A stretch of DNA of 64,000 nt from Terriglobia bacterium (GTDB lineage: Bacteria; Acidobacteriota; Terriglobia; UBA7540): assembly GCA_035712365.1 (NCBI GenBank), contig DASTAW010000039.1, positions 124,001-188,000 on the forward strand, given 5' to 3'. The notes beneath the pieces were generated by a model. That model saw only the letters and a list, made by a program, of their open reading frames with translations, was not told the origin of the DNA and made no database searches. Positions 54,958 through 63,920 of this stretch are shown here, in pieces. A program made the position numbers and the translations under genes. Each line of letters begins with the position of its first letter. The first letter of the stretch is position 1.

Positions 54958-57201
54958 TCAGTGTGTGCTCTGGGCCATCCGGACGCTTCCCAGGTTGCCG
55001 ATATAGTTCTCGATGCCGTTGAAAAGTGCCTTGGCGATCTGCTCGCGATAGGCGGAACTCTTTAGCAGGCGCTCGGAATGGGGGCTCGAGAGGAAAGAGA
55101 TTTCTGTGAGTATGGAGGGCATGTTGGCGCCGATGAGGACCACAAAGGGGGCCTTGCGCACGCCGCGGTTGTGAATGCCGCGCGAAACCTTGGACATGCG
55201 CTTGTAGAGGACCGTCTGGATGTTGCGAGCAAGCTCCTGCGATTCCTCAATCTTGTTGTTCAGAGCGATCTTCTGGATCAGGTCCTGCAACTGGTGTACA
55301 GATTCCTGCGAAGTTGCGTTTTCACGCGCGGCCAGTTGAAGGGCGTCGGGGTCGCTCGTAAAGTTCAGGAAGTAGGTTTCAATGCCGCGGACCCGGTGGT
55401 CGCTGCTGGCGTTTGCATGGATTGAAATAAACAAGTCCGCGCCGTCCTCGTTGGCGATGGCCGTTCTTTCTTCCAGCGGGATAAACTTGTCGGTGCTGCG
55501 CGTCATAAAGACTTCGCTGTTGGTCTCGGTCTCAATCAGCTTGCGCAGCCTGAGCCCGACATCGAGTACAAGGTCCTTTTCTTCCAGCCCGGAGGGGCCG
55601 ATCGTGCCCGTATCAAAACCCCCGTGGCCCGGATCAATCACAATGCGCGCAACCTTCAGCCCCAGGGCGCGCGTGAGAGTCTGCGAGCCGCTGAGAGTGG
55701 GAGATGCCGGCTTGGCGGAGAGCGGCGCATCGTCGTGTGCGGCCCCGCGGGACGCAGCTTCCCCTGTCTTTTTCGATACCGCTGAAGCGTGCGCAGCGGG
55801 CGGCCCGTCATTCTTGGCGCTCGCAGCCATGCTGTCGTCCCGGCTGGGCCCGGCCTTCGGAATCGCAGGATGTTCGGCGCGACCTCGGAAGGCAGTCTCC
55901 GCTTCCGATTTTGCGGTTGTCTGGGCCTGATTCCCGGTGGCGGGTCCCGCGGTTGGTTTTGCCGCCGCAGACTGGCGCTCGGACACAAGCTTGATGTTCG
56001 GTTTCGCGGCCGCTTGGGCGACAGGCCCCGAGGAAGACATCGCCTTATCCATCACGGCCTGCTGGTCGTCGAACTCAATGGCGCTCGTGCTCTTCGGAGG
56101 GGCTTGCAAATCCGCTTGCCTGTCCGCGTTCACTTCCTGCCTTCCGGTAAGCGCGGTGGCCGTTTGCTTTGGATCGCCGCTTTTCTGTTCCGCCCGTGCC
56201 TTTGCAACTCGTCCTGATCCGGTGGCGGCAGGAGCGGTTTTCACCGGTCCCGGGCCGGCCTCCGCCATCTCAGGACCTGATCCGTGAATGTCAATGATCA
56301 GCCGGAAGGGGTTCGGTACCGGGAAGGCGGAAAAATTGCCGATGTCCTTGACGTCCAGCACCACCCGAGTGACATCGGGCTTGAACTGGCCCACACGGAT
56401 GTCGCGCAGAAATGCTCCATTGATGGGAAGGCTTTTCTTCATCAGGTCGTGGCTCAGGTGGGTGTTAGGGAGATCGAAAACGATGCGGTCCGGGTTGGAA
56501 AGCCGCAGCGTGGTGTACTGGAACTGGCCCCGCGCCTCAATCACCACCCGGGTGTAATTTGGGCCAACCCAATTGTGAATATCGGTTACTTCAACCGGAC
56601 CGCCCGAGGCATCATGGCCGGTTGTGCCGGAGGTCTCATCGCTGACGGGGCCGCCAGCCGAAGCGTCACTGGCAGACCCTTTCTGTTCCCGCGCAGACTG
56701 CGCATCGGCAATTTCCTTCAGTTTTTCCTTCGCTTCGCCTGAGTTCGAAGAGCTGGGATACTTCCCGAGGAACGCCCGGTAGGCGTCGGCCGCCTGTTCG
56801 GGACCATCGAGGCCATCGAGATAGACGTTTCCTACGGCCAGCGCGGATTCGCGCGCCATGCTGGTGCCCGGATATTGCGATGCCGTGTATTGATAGGACT
56901 TGATGGCGGAACGGAAATAATCGGGATTGTGAAACTGACGGCCCATTTCCACGTAGAGATCGCCCATGGCCTGCGCCGCCACCGGGGCCTTGGCGTAGGC
57001 GAAATCGTAAAGATAAACGTTCCGGTATTCGCGGATGATGCGCTCGTATTCCGCCGCGGTGCGCTGGCCGGCAGGTTTGGCCTGGAGCTTTTGCTGGAGT
57101 TCCACGGCGTGCAGGTAAGCCTTTTCTGCAAGCACAGTATGACGCGTGACGGCAAAGCCGGGTGCAATCCCAAGAACCAGAATCCAGGCTGACGCCACCA
57201 C
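54958..57201 (-). CDS. N-acetylmuramoyl-L-alanine amidase with AMIN domain (AmiC-like)
   Basis: A 747-residue periplasmic cell-wall hydrolase. After a signal-like N-terminus, residues about 25-165 hold TPR-like repeats (YFRSAIKSYQYTASQYPG, QAADAYRAFLGKYPSS). An AMIN domain at about 203-307 targets it to peptidoglycan or the septum (YTRVVIEARGQFQYTTLRL). A long low-complexity linker follows to about 515. The amidase_3 domain ends the protein, with zinc ligands in IDPGHGGFDTG, EEKDLVLDVG and ISIHANAS, and the catalytic Glu in LTEISFLSSPH. It cleaves the amide between muramic acid and the stem peptide. The start is GTG at 57201. The extra N-terminal TPR part is unusual for AmiC. Confidence 0.92.
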   Translation of the reverse strand: MVASAWILVLGIAPGFAVTRHTVLAEKAYLHAVELQQKLQAKPAGQRTAAEYERIIREYRNVYLYDFAYAKAPVAAQAMGDLYVEMGRQFHNPDYFRSAIKSYQYTASQYPGTSMARESALAVGNVYLDGLDGPEQAADAYRAFLGKYPSSSNSGEAKEKLKEIADAQSAREQKGSASDASAGGPVSDETSGTTGHDASGGPVEVTDIHNWVGPNYTRVVIEARGQFQYTTLRLSNPDRIVFDLPNTHLSHDLMKKSLPINGAFLRDIRVGQFKPDVTRVVLDVKDIGNFSAFPVPNPFRLIIDIHGSGPEMAEAGPGPVKTAPAATGSGRVAKARAEQKSGDPKQTATALTGRQEVNADRQADLQAPPKSTSAIEFDDQQAVMDKAMSSSGPVAQAAAKPNIKLVSERQSAAAKPTAGPATGNQAQTTAKSEAETAFRGRAEHPAIPKAGPSRDDSMAASAKNDGPPAAHASAVSKKTGEAASRGAAHDDAPLSAKPASPTLSGSQTLTRALGLKVARIVIDPGHGGFDTGTIGPSGLEEKDLVLDVGLRLRKLIETETNSEVFMTRSTDKFIPLEERTAIANEDGADLFISIHANASSDHRVRGIETYFLNFTSDPDALQLAARENATSQESVHQLQDLIQKIALNNKIEESQELARNIQTVLYKRMSKVSRGIHNRGVRKAPFVVLIGANMPSILTEISFLSSPHSERLLKSSAYREQIAKALFNGIENYIGNLGSVRMAQSTH

Positions 57202-57326
57202 GACAAGCCTGAAATCAAACGCTTCTCCGGTCGCTCTTCGCTTCGGTCCGTTTTTAGCTTCCGTTGTGTCCCCCCAGGAGGGCTGAGCTGGCCGCCAGGC
57301 CGCGCCAGGCGGCGAACCCCGCCCGG

Positions 57327-58010
57327 CTACTCAGAATTGGTAAAGTGGATGACGCCTTGTGAATCCACATAGCGGACGATGGGCGCCATACGCGCTGCCT
57401 GCGCCGCCGTGGCCGCAGGGCCAGCGTCCTGCGACGAGTAGAGGCGCGTAATCGCCCGCACATAATGCTCGGTTTCGGGAATGGCCGGTACGCCGCCGGA
57501 CCGGATGACGCGCTCCTCGCCCGCGTTGTACGCCGCCAGCGAGAGCGGCAGATTGCCCCCAAAAAGGTGCAGAAGATACTTCAGATAGCTGACGCCTCCC
57601 AGGATGTTCTGGCTGGGATCGAAAGGATTGCGCACGCCAAAGCGCTGCGCGGTGGCGGGAATCAACTGCATCAGACCCATGGCGCCTTTGGAAGAAACCG
57701 CCGAGGGGTCATAGTTGGATTCAACCCGGATCATGGCGTGGACCAGCCTGGGGTCCACCTGATAATGGCTCGAGACGCGGTCAATGATGGAGTCGATTTC
57801 TGCCGGCCTGGCGAGAAGAGGTTCGGCCGGCGTGAAAGCAGGCTGCGTGTTCTCAGGAGTTCCGTTGACGTAAACGGCCTGGCCGTCCTGGCCGGCGATG
57901 GCGGCAATCTGTCCTGCCTCGAGGGAAGCCGAACTGATCAGGAATGCAGCAAGGAGTACGCCACAGGCCGCAGCAAAGGCAGGGGTTTCGGACTTTAACC
58001 AGATTCGCAT
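57327..58010 (-). CDS. Lytic transglycosylase (SLT domain)
   Basis: A 227-residue periplasmic peptidoglycan lyase. Signal peptide AAACGVLLAAFLISSASLEAG. The SLT domain (about 70-195) has catalytic Glu97 (MIRVESNYDPSAVSSKGAMG), LMQLIPATAQRFGV, GVSYLKYLLHLFGG and LAAYNAGEERV. A C-terminal segment (IVRYVDSQGVIHFTN) resembles a short beta-hairpin tail. The ATG at 58010 follows AGGA. It is 125 bases upstream of the amidase on the same strand, so the two are likely co-expressed in cell-wall turnover. Confidence 0.93.
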   Translation of the reverse strand: MRIWLKSETPAFAAACGVLLAAFLISSASLEAGQIAAIAGQDGQAVYVNGTPENTQPAFTPAEPLLARPAEIDSIIDRVSSHYQVDPRLVHAMIRVESNYDPSAVSSKGAMGLMQLIPATAQRFGVRNPFDPSQNILGGVSYLKYLLHLFGGNLPLSLAAYNAGEERVIRSGGVPAIPETEHYVRAITRLYSSQDAGPAATAAQAARMAPIVRYVDSQGVIHFTNSE

Positions 58011-58901
58011 AGAGATCCTGCCTCCACACCATCGTGGAAGAGCGGAACTCATCCCCCCGCTAACCCGCTGGCACCCAGCCAGACTCTAGCTCGCTTTCCA
58101 ATTTGCGGGGACGGCCTGGCACTCCACCCGCCATCTAAGCTTGACGGGCAGAACCGTCCAAAACGATTGAATTATAACGTGCTTTTGCCGCGTCAACAAG
58201 AAAAAACGGACTTTTCCGCTTTCCTAAATATCGGTACCAGGCGAAGCGCTTTCCCAATGCCCACACGCGGTTCCCACATGCAGGGCCGCCGAGCCCGCCG
58301 ACGGAGCGGCTACAGAAAGGACCCGAATATCTCCGGCCCATATTCGAGTCCGCTTTTTGGCCTTCTAGTGTTTTCAACAAGATCGGTAGCTTTGTTTTTA
58401 GGTTCGTTCCGGTTCGTTTTTTCCACAGGCACGTGTTTTCAATAACTTCTCCGCTTTGTTTTCCGGTTTGTTCCGGTTTGTTTTTCGGCCATTTCTCTTT
58501 CTTTTCAACAACCTCTCCGGTTTGTTTTTCAAAAAACGTGTTTTTTTGTCCCATTTTGTCTCTTTTGGTCCCGGAAAACTCGCGGCTTGCGGGGCGTTAA
58601 GGAAGACTACCATGCTAGGCCAGTGTTTGTCAAGCAAAATCGGCGAGAGAGGCAAGAAGGCAGGAGTCAGGAGCCAGAAGTCAGCAGTCAGGGGCCAGAA
58701 GTCAGGAGCGGCGGCAGGTCAGTGACATAGAATTGCCCGATGATCGCTTCAGCGGCTGAAGCCGGCTGGATGGAGGCGCGACGAACGTCAGAGCTTAAGC
58801 ACCCACCTGCTGAGGAGCCGTAACAGCAGATTCCTCTCCCGCTTTGCGGGATCGGAATGACGGGGAGCGGTACAGTTGCCCGGCCTGCGAATCGACACTC
58901 T
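58011..58901. other. Intergenic region with degenerate tandem repeats
   Basis: About 890 bases between the lytic transglycosylase gene and alaS. Positions 58340-58560 are a degenerate tandem array. A palindrome remnant (GCCGACGGAGCGGCTAC, 58296-58312) resembles the GTAGCGG family. No gene is supported: the frames across the array are repeats of the same short sequence. Confidence 0.6.
58340..58560. repeat. Degenerate ~60 bp tandem array, A/G-rich on the minus strand
   Basis: On the minus strand three degenerate units follow one another, each with AAACAAACCGGA or AACGAACCGGA, then a G-rich part and TTGTTGAAAA or TTATTGAAAA. The plus strand reads as repeated CCGGTTTGTTTTTC. It lies in the leader region of the lytic transglycosylase gene. 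Confidence 0.6.
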
Positions 58902-61754
58902 TCAAAGCATCTTTTCCACGATGCCCGGCACCGCCTGGACAGATTCATCCAACCGGTCGGGGTTCTTGCCGCCGGCTTCGGCCAGGTCTTTGCGGCCGCC
59001 GCCGGAACCTTCCATCAGCGCCGCGGCCTGGCGCACAATCTTTCCGGCGTCGAGCCGGGCCGTTAAATCCTGGGTCACGCCCACGATGAGCGCCGCCTTG
59101 CCGTCTGCCACCGCGCCCAGAGCGATCACTCCGGAACCCAGCCTGGCGCGCAATTGGTCCACCATCTGCCGGATGGCGGGACGCGAAACGCCTTCCACGC
59201 GGGCGTAAACCACCCGCACACCCTTGATGTCGCGCGCCTGGTCCAGCAGGTCGCCAGCCTCAGCCGCCGCGCGCTTCATCTGCTGGGCGTCCAGTTGCTT
59301 GCGCAGTTTCTTTTCGGCCTCCGCGAGCTTTTGCGCCGCTTCCAGAACCTCATCAGGTCTGGCGCGCAGAGTTTCGCCCACCATCCCCAGCGTCTCATCG
59401 GCCTTACGAATGTGCTCGAGTACGCCCAGGCCGGTGATGGCCTCAATGCGGCGCGTGCCTGCTGCCACGCTGCCCTCCGAAACAATTTTGAACAGGCCGA
59501 TATCGCCCGTGCGGCTGACATGCGTGCCGCCGCAAAGCTCGCGAGAAAAGCCGCCGTCGGCAATCGAGAGCACCCGCACGCGGTCGCCATACTTTTCGCC
59601 GAAAAGCGCCATGGCGCCGGTGGCCAGCGCCTGGTCAATGTCCATCAGGTCGGTGCGGACTTCCTCGTTCTTCAGGATGTGCTGGTTCACGAGGTCTTCG
59701 ATGTCCAGCAGGTCCTGCTCGCCCAATTCGGCGTAGTGCGAAAAATCAAAGCGCAAGCGGTCCGGCGCTACGAGCGATCCTGCCTGCTTGACGTGCGTGC
59801 CCAGCGTGGTCCGCAGGGCCGCGTGCAGCAGGTGTGTGGCCGTGTGATTGCGACGGATGGCGTCGCGGCGCTCGACATCCACCACCGCCGTCACCACGTC
59901 GCCCACGCGCAGCGTATCGCGCGCGGTGGCCTTGTGGGCCGTCACACCGCTGACCGGACGGTAAGTGTCCGTGATGTGGGCCACTTCATGGTCGCTGTCT
60001 GAGGCAAAAAAACGCCCCGTGTCCCCCACCTGTCCGCCCGCTTCGGCATAGAAAGGCGTCTTATCTAAGATGATTTCGCCCTCGTCGCCTTTACGAAGTT
60101 CGTATTTGCTTTCACCGTTTTGAACTATGCCATAGATTTTGCAACCGGTTGACTTTGTCTGGTCGTAGCCAAGAAATTTAGAATGCAGGGCCGGCTGAAT
60201 CTTGACGCCTCCTCCCGGAAGCGGATAGCTAAACATCCCGGCAGCGACCTTCTGGTACGCTGGGTCCGCGATTTGCTTGGCTGCACCTTTCCACGATGCC
60301 CGCGCCCGCTCGCGCTGCTTCTCCATTTCGGCTTCGTAGCCCTTCCAGTCGACCGTGCCCCCGGAGTCCCTGACGAGATCCTGGACGAAGTCTGGACGCA
60401 GCCCGAACGTGTCATGAACCCTGAAGAGAACGTCTCCTGGGACTACATTGCGAAACCTGAACCGTACCCCTCCTAGGATCTTCTTGTACTCCACTGCCTT
60501 CTGCCTACCTCCCGGAGCCGTCGCGCGGATCTCTTGTCCCGTATCAAGGCCGCTCGGTTCCACCTCCCAGCCCGGCATACCTTCGAGGAGCCTCCTCAGC
60601 TCCTCGATTCCGAAACCTGTCGTCTGCGCATACCGCTCCTCTTCAATCTTGATGGCCTTTGCCACGTGGTGCGCGGTTTCGGCGAGTTCGGGGTAGGCGT
60701 CCTTCATCATATCGACCACACGACTCGACATTTTATAAAGGAAGGGCTCGTTCATACCGAGTGTCTGGCCGTGGTAGAGGGCGCGGCGCATGATGAGGCG
60801 CAGGACGTAGCCGCGCCCTTCATTTGAGGGCAGCACGCCGTCAGAAATCAGGAACGTCGAAGCGCGCGCATGGTCGGCGATGATGCGCAGCGAGACGTCG
60901 GTATCGTGATTGGCCCCATATTCGATCCCGCCTTGCGGGACCAGCGCGGCGGCTTCGTCAATCAGCGGCCTGAAAACGTCAGTGTCAAAATTCGAGAGCT
61001 TGCCCTGCAGCACGGCCGTCATGCGTTCAAGCCCCGCGCCGGTGTCGATGGAAGGGCGGGGGAGCGGCGTCATCCGGCCCTGGTCATCGCGGTTGAATTG
61101 CATAAAGACCAGGTTCCAGATTTCCACGTAGCGGCCGCAATCGTCGGGGCAGGGAAATGTGCAATTTTTGTGGCCCTGATCGCTGGCCTCGGGGCCCATG
61201 TCGTAATGGATCTCGGAGCAGGGGCCGCAAGGGCCGGTCTCGCCCATCTGCCAGAAATTTTCCGTGCCATCGCGGCGGAAGATGCGCTCGCGCGGAACAA
61301 TCTTCGCCCAGAGTTCTTCCGCTTCGGTGTCACTCGGGATATCGAGGTAAGGGGCGGTTTGCCCTTCGAACACTGTGACGTACAACTTCTCCTTCGGGAT
61401 GGCAAATTCTTTGGTCACCAGCTCCCACGCCCAGGGAATCGCCTCGGCCTTGAAGTAGTCGCCAAAGCTGAAATTGCCCAGCATCTCGAAGAAAGTGTGG
61501 TGACGGCGGGTGCGGCCCACCTGTTCAAGGTCATTGTGCTTGCCGCCCGCGCGCACGCACTTCTGCGACGAGCAGGCGCGCAAGTAATCACGCTTCTCGC
61601 GGCCCAGGAAGACGTCCTTGAACTGGTTCATCCCGGCGTTGGTGAACAGCAGCGTGGGATCGTTTGCCGGCACCAGCGAGGAGGAGCGCACAATCCTGTG
61701 GCCGCGGCCCTCAAAGAATTTCAAAAATCGTACTCTAATTTCGTTGGAAGTCAT
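58902..61754 (-). CDS. alaS: Alanyl-tRNA synthetase
   Basis: A 950-residue class II synthetase that charges tRNA-Ala. The catalytic domain has motif-2/3 features (RSSSLVPANDPTLLFTNAGM, RTRRHHTFFEMLGNFSFGDY). The editing domain carries the zinc ligands HTATHLLHAAL and ELCGGTH. A DHHA1 domain ends the protein (GSGVIALGAVADGKAALIVG). It is about 75 residues longer than E. coli AlaS; most of the extra lies between the catalytic part and the VHDTFGL motif (near bases 60440-60580). The ATG at 61754 has no clear ribosome-binding site; a GTG one codon earlier is possible. Confidence 0.97.
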   Translation of the reverse strand: MTSNEIRVRFLKFFEGRGHRIVRSSSLVPANDPTLLFTNAGMNQFKDVFLGREKRDYLRACSSQKCVRAGGKHNDLEQVGRTRRHHTFFEMLGNFSFGDYFKAEAIPWAWELVTKEFAIPKEKLYVTVFEGQTAPYLDIPSDTEAEELWAKIVPRERIFRRDGTENFWQMGETGPCGPCSEIHYDMGPEASDQGHKNCTFPCPDDCGRYVEIWNLVFMQFNRDDQGRMTPLPRPSIDTGAGLERMTAVLQGKLSNFDTDVFRPLIDEAAALVPQGGIEYGANHDTDVSLRIIADHARASTFLISDGVLPSNEGRGYVLRLIMRRALYHGQTLGMNEPFLYKMSSRVVDMMKDAYPELAETAHHVAKAIKIEEERYAQTTGFGIEELRRLLEGMPGWEVEPSGLDTGQEIRATAPGGRQKAVEYKKILGGVRFRFRNVVPGDVLFRVHDTFGLRPDFVQDLVRDSGGTVDWKGYEAEMEKQRERARASWKGAAKQIADPAYQKVAAGMFSYPLPGGGVKIQPALHSKFLGYDQTKSTGCKIYGIVQNGESKYELRKGDEGEIILDKTPFYAEAGGQVGDTGRFFASDSDHEVAHITDTYRPVSGVTAHKATARDTLRVGDVVTAVVDVERRDAIRRNHTATHLLHAALRTTLGTHVKQAGSLVAPDRLRFDFSHYAELGEQDLLDIEDLVNQHILKNEEVRTDLMDIDQALATGAMALFGEKYGDRVRVLSIADGGFSRELCGGTHVSRTGDIGLFKIVSEGSVAAGTRRIEAITGLGVLEHIRKADETLGMVGETLRARPDEVLEAAQKLAEAEKKLRKQLDAQQMKRAAAEAGDLLDQARDIKGVRVVYARVEGVSRPAIRQMVDQLRARLGSGVIALGAVADGKAALIVGVTQDLTARLDAGKIVRQAAALMEGSGGGRKDLAEAGGKNPDRLDESVQAVPGIVEKML

Positions 61755-61790
61755 CACAATAGTTTTGAGTTCAGAGGTCTGAGTTTCAGC

Positions 61791-61820
61791 TTGAATTATG
61801 AATTATAAATTATGAATTAT
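61791..61820. repeat. AT-rich flanking repeat of the IVS cassette (alaS side)
   Basis: TTGAATTATGAATTATAAAT, then TATGAATTAT: iterated AATTATGAATT. A matching array lies on the other side of the four-helix-bundle gene at 62246-62275. The stop codon of that gene (61810-61812) is inside the repeat. Confidence 0.8.
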
Positions 61821-62208
61821 CGCGTTCTTTCCGAGCCGAGCTTTTGCGCTTGGTGTTGAGAATGATGGAGGTGATCACATTCAGCAGTTCCTCTGTCTCC
61901 CGCGTTAGCGGCTCGATTCGCTCAAGCGGAACGATTTCGGACGCCGCCATCACGCGGAGCCAGTATAGACTCTCCCTTGTCTCTTTTTGAGCGATTCCCA
62001 GCTTGTGAATGAAATCCGCCCGGCTCTCAGCCGCTTGTGCCTCTTCTACGTTTGCGCCAACCGAACTCGCCGCGCGTAGGTATTGCCTTCCTAAAATCCA
62101 GCCGGCGCCTTTCCGTTGTTCCTGTAGATATTGGTATAGCTTTACCGCGCGCAAGGTGTAGGCAAACGAGCGCTTTCGAATGTCCTTTGAGCTATTCGCG
62201 ATGGCCAT
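61810..62208 (-). CDS. Four-helix-bundle protein (23S rRNA IVS-type)
   Basis: A 132-residue all-helical protein with the family pattern: RSFAYTLRAVKLYQYLQE, QYLRAASSVGANVEEAQAAE, SRADFIHKLGIAQKETRESL, YWLRVMAAS and a C-terminal basic tail (NTKRKSSARKERDN). Such genes are found inside intervening sequences of 23S rRNA and in scattered genomic cassettes; the function is unknown. Here the gene stands between alaS and recX, and AT-rich repeats lie on both sides, suggesting insertion as a unit. Confidence 0.92.
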   Translation of the reverse strand: MAIANSSKDIRKRSFAYTLRAVKLYQYLQEQRKGAGWILGRQYLRAASSVGANVEEAQAAESRADFIHKLGIAQKETRESLYWLRVMAASEIVPLERIEPLTRETEELLNVITSIILNTKRKSSARKERDNS

Positions 62209-62245
62209 TCAATGATTCGGGTGAAATAACGGGCTACCTTGCCTT

Positions 62246-62275
62246 TCATAATTCATAATTCAGAATTCATAATTT
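62246..62275. repeat. AT-rich flanking repeat of the IVS cassette (recX side)
   Basis: TCATAATTCATAATTCAGAA, then TTCATAATTT. This is the AATTATGAATT motif in opposite orientation to the array at 61791-61820. It contains the recX stop codon (62267-62269). Confidence 0.8.
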
Positions 62276-62797
62276 CTCAGCTTCGTCCCTGTCTTCAATA
62301 ATGGCGTTTTCCGCCACAGGCGTCAGTTCGGGGCGCGAGCGGACCGCTTTCATAATATCATCCGCTCGGAAGCCGCGGCGGATGAGGCTCTGGCAGAGGG
62401 AGGCGAGTCTGGCGCGGGTGATGGGCTTGCGCAGCGCGTGGACTTTCTTATCGACGGCGCGCTCCAGCAGTTCGCGTTCGTTGACCGGGGTGAAGGCGTT
62501 ATCCACCGCACGGTCGATCACGCGGTAATCCACCAGCTTGCTTTTCAGTTCGCGGCGGACGCGATGCCGGCCGTAGTTACGCACGCGAGCGAGCGAAGCG
62601 GCGTAAGCGTCGGCAAACTTCGCGTCATCGAGATATCCGAGCTGGCGCAGCCGCGCCAGAACGCCGGGCACGTCGGCTGAATCGGGAAATTTCCTTTCCA
62701 GAGCGCGGCGCAGTTCGGCCACTGAATAGGGTCGCCGTGAAAGCATGCCCACGGCAGTGTCAAAGGGAGTTTTCGGGGGTGCGGTCTTACCTGGCAA
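62267..62797 (-). CDS. recX: RecX regulatory protein
   Basis: A 176-residue helical protein that modulates RecA filaments. It has the RecX pattern of repeated three-helix units (FDTAVGMLSRRPYSVAELRR, LRQLGYLDDAKFADAYAASL, RVRRELKSKLVDYRVIDRAV, KPITRARLASLCQSLIRRGF). The start is a TTG at 62797, overlapping the end of pilT by 11 bases; the ATG at 62746 is an alternative. The stop TGA lies inside the AT-rich repeat, so the last residues may be altered from the ancestral protein. No recA gene is in the window. Confidence 0.93.
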   Translation of the reverse strand: MPGKTAPPKTPFDTAVGMLSRRPYSVAELRRALERKFPDSADVPGVLARLRQLGYLDDAKFADAYAASLARVRNYGRHRVRRELKSKLVDYRVIDRAVDNAFTPVNERELLERAVDKKVHALRKPITRARLASLCQSLIRRGFRADDIMKAVRSRPELTPVAENAIIEDRDEAEKL

Positions 62798-63920
62798 AGC
62801 GGTCCACCTGGCTTGCTCTCTCCATTTCGTCTCGCGCGGCGTCCGTCGTGGACCTGATTCCCTGGATGCGCAGCTTGAATTCGTCGGCGTTGGACGCGTA
62901 GAGCAGCGCTTCCTCCAGCGAGATCAGCCCCTTAGTGTACAGATCGTAGATGGACTGGTCAAAGGTCTGCATGCCGTATTGCGAGACGCCTGAAGCAATG
63001 GCTTCGCGAATCAGGCGGGTCTTTTCCGGATTGATGATGCAGTCGCGGATGTATTCCGTAGCGATCATGATCTCGGCGGCAGGCACGCGGCCGATGCCGT
63101 CGGACTTGCGGACCAGCCGCTGCGACACGATGGCGCGCAGCGTGCCGGCCAGAAGAAGGCGAATCTGCTTCTGTTCGGGCGGGGGAAAGACGGTGATGAT
63201 GCGCTGGATGGTTTCCGTGGCGTCGAGCGTGTGGAGCGTGGAGAGCACCAGATGGCCGGTTTCGGCGGCCAGCAGGGCGGTGTGGATGGTCTCAAGATCG
63301 CGCATTTCGCCCACCAGAATAACGTCAGGATCCTGCCGAAGGGCGGCGCGCAGCGCGACGCCAAAACCGGAAGTGTCCACTTCCACCTCGCGCTGGTTCA
63401 CAAATCCCTTCTTGTCGCGGTGCAGAAACTCGATGGGGTCTTCGATGGTGATCACATGCTCGGTGCGCGTGGAATTGATGCGGTCAACCATGGCGGCCAG
63501 CGTGGTGGTTTTGCCGCTTCCGGTGGTGCCCGTCACCAGAATCAGACCGCGCGTTTCTTCGCAGATCCTGTCCAGCACCTGTGGAAGCGCAAGCTCCTCA
63601 AGCGTGCGGATCCTGGTGGGAATCACTCGCAGCACCATGCCAATGTTGCCGCGCTGCTGGAAAAGGTTGACGCGGAACCGGCCCAGGCCCGCCACGCCGT
63701 ACGCCATATCGAGTTCCGTGTGCTCTTTGAATTTCTGCTTCTGGCGGTCGGTCATCATGCTGAAGGCCATGTTGACCATCTCCTCAGCGGAGACGCGGGA
63801 ATACTGGGTTAGCGACCGGAGTTCCCCATCCACGCGGATGTAGGGATAGTTGCCCACCTTCAGATGAAGGTCGGAGGCCTTGCTCTCGCACGCCGTTCGC
63901 AACAACTCATCAATGGTCAC
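62787..63920 (-). CDS. pilT: Type IV pilus retraction ATPase
   Basis: A 377-residue hexameric ATPase for pilus retraction and twitching. Walker A GTTGSGKTTT (131-140), Asp box VITIEDPIEFLHRDKKG, Walker B DPDVILVGEMRDLET, His box AETGHLVLSTLHTLDA and the C-terminal region KTRLIREAIASG that corresponds to AIRNLIRE. Length is typical. The start is GTG at 63920 without a strong ribosome-binding site. recX begins in its last codons, so the two are coupled. Confidence 0.96.
   Translation of the reverse strand: MTIDELLRTACESKASDLHLKVGNYPYIRVDGELRSLTQYSRVSAEEMVNMAFSMMTDRQKQKFKEHTELDMAYGVAGLGRFRVNLFQQRGNIGMVLRVIPTRIRTLEELALPQVLDRICEETRGLILVTGTTGSGKTTTLAAMVDRINSTRTEHVITIEDPIEFLHRDKKGFVNQREVEVDTSGFGVALRAALRQDPDVILVGEMRDLETIHTALLAAETGHLVLSTLHTLDATETIQRIITVFPPPEQKQIRLLLAGTLRAIVSQRLVRKSDGIGRVPAAEIMIATEYIRDCIINPEKTRLIREAIASGVSQYGMQTFDQSIYDLYTKGLISLEEALLYASNADEFKLRIQGIRSTTDAARDEMERASQVDRFAR

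Noticed and set aside
58135-58554. A 139-residue minus-strand frame over the tandem array
   Set aside because: It is a translation of the degenerate repeat (KNKPE-type iterations) and lacks a ribosome-binding site.
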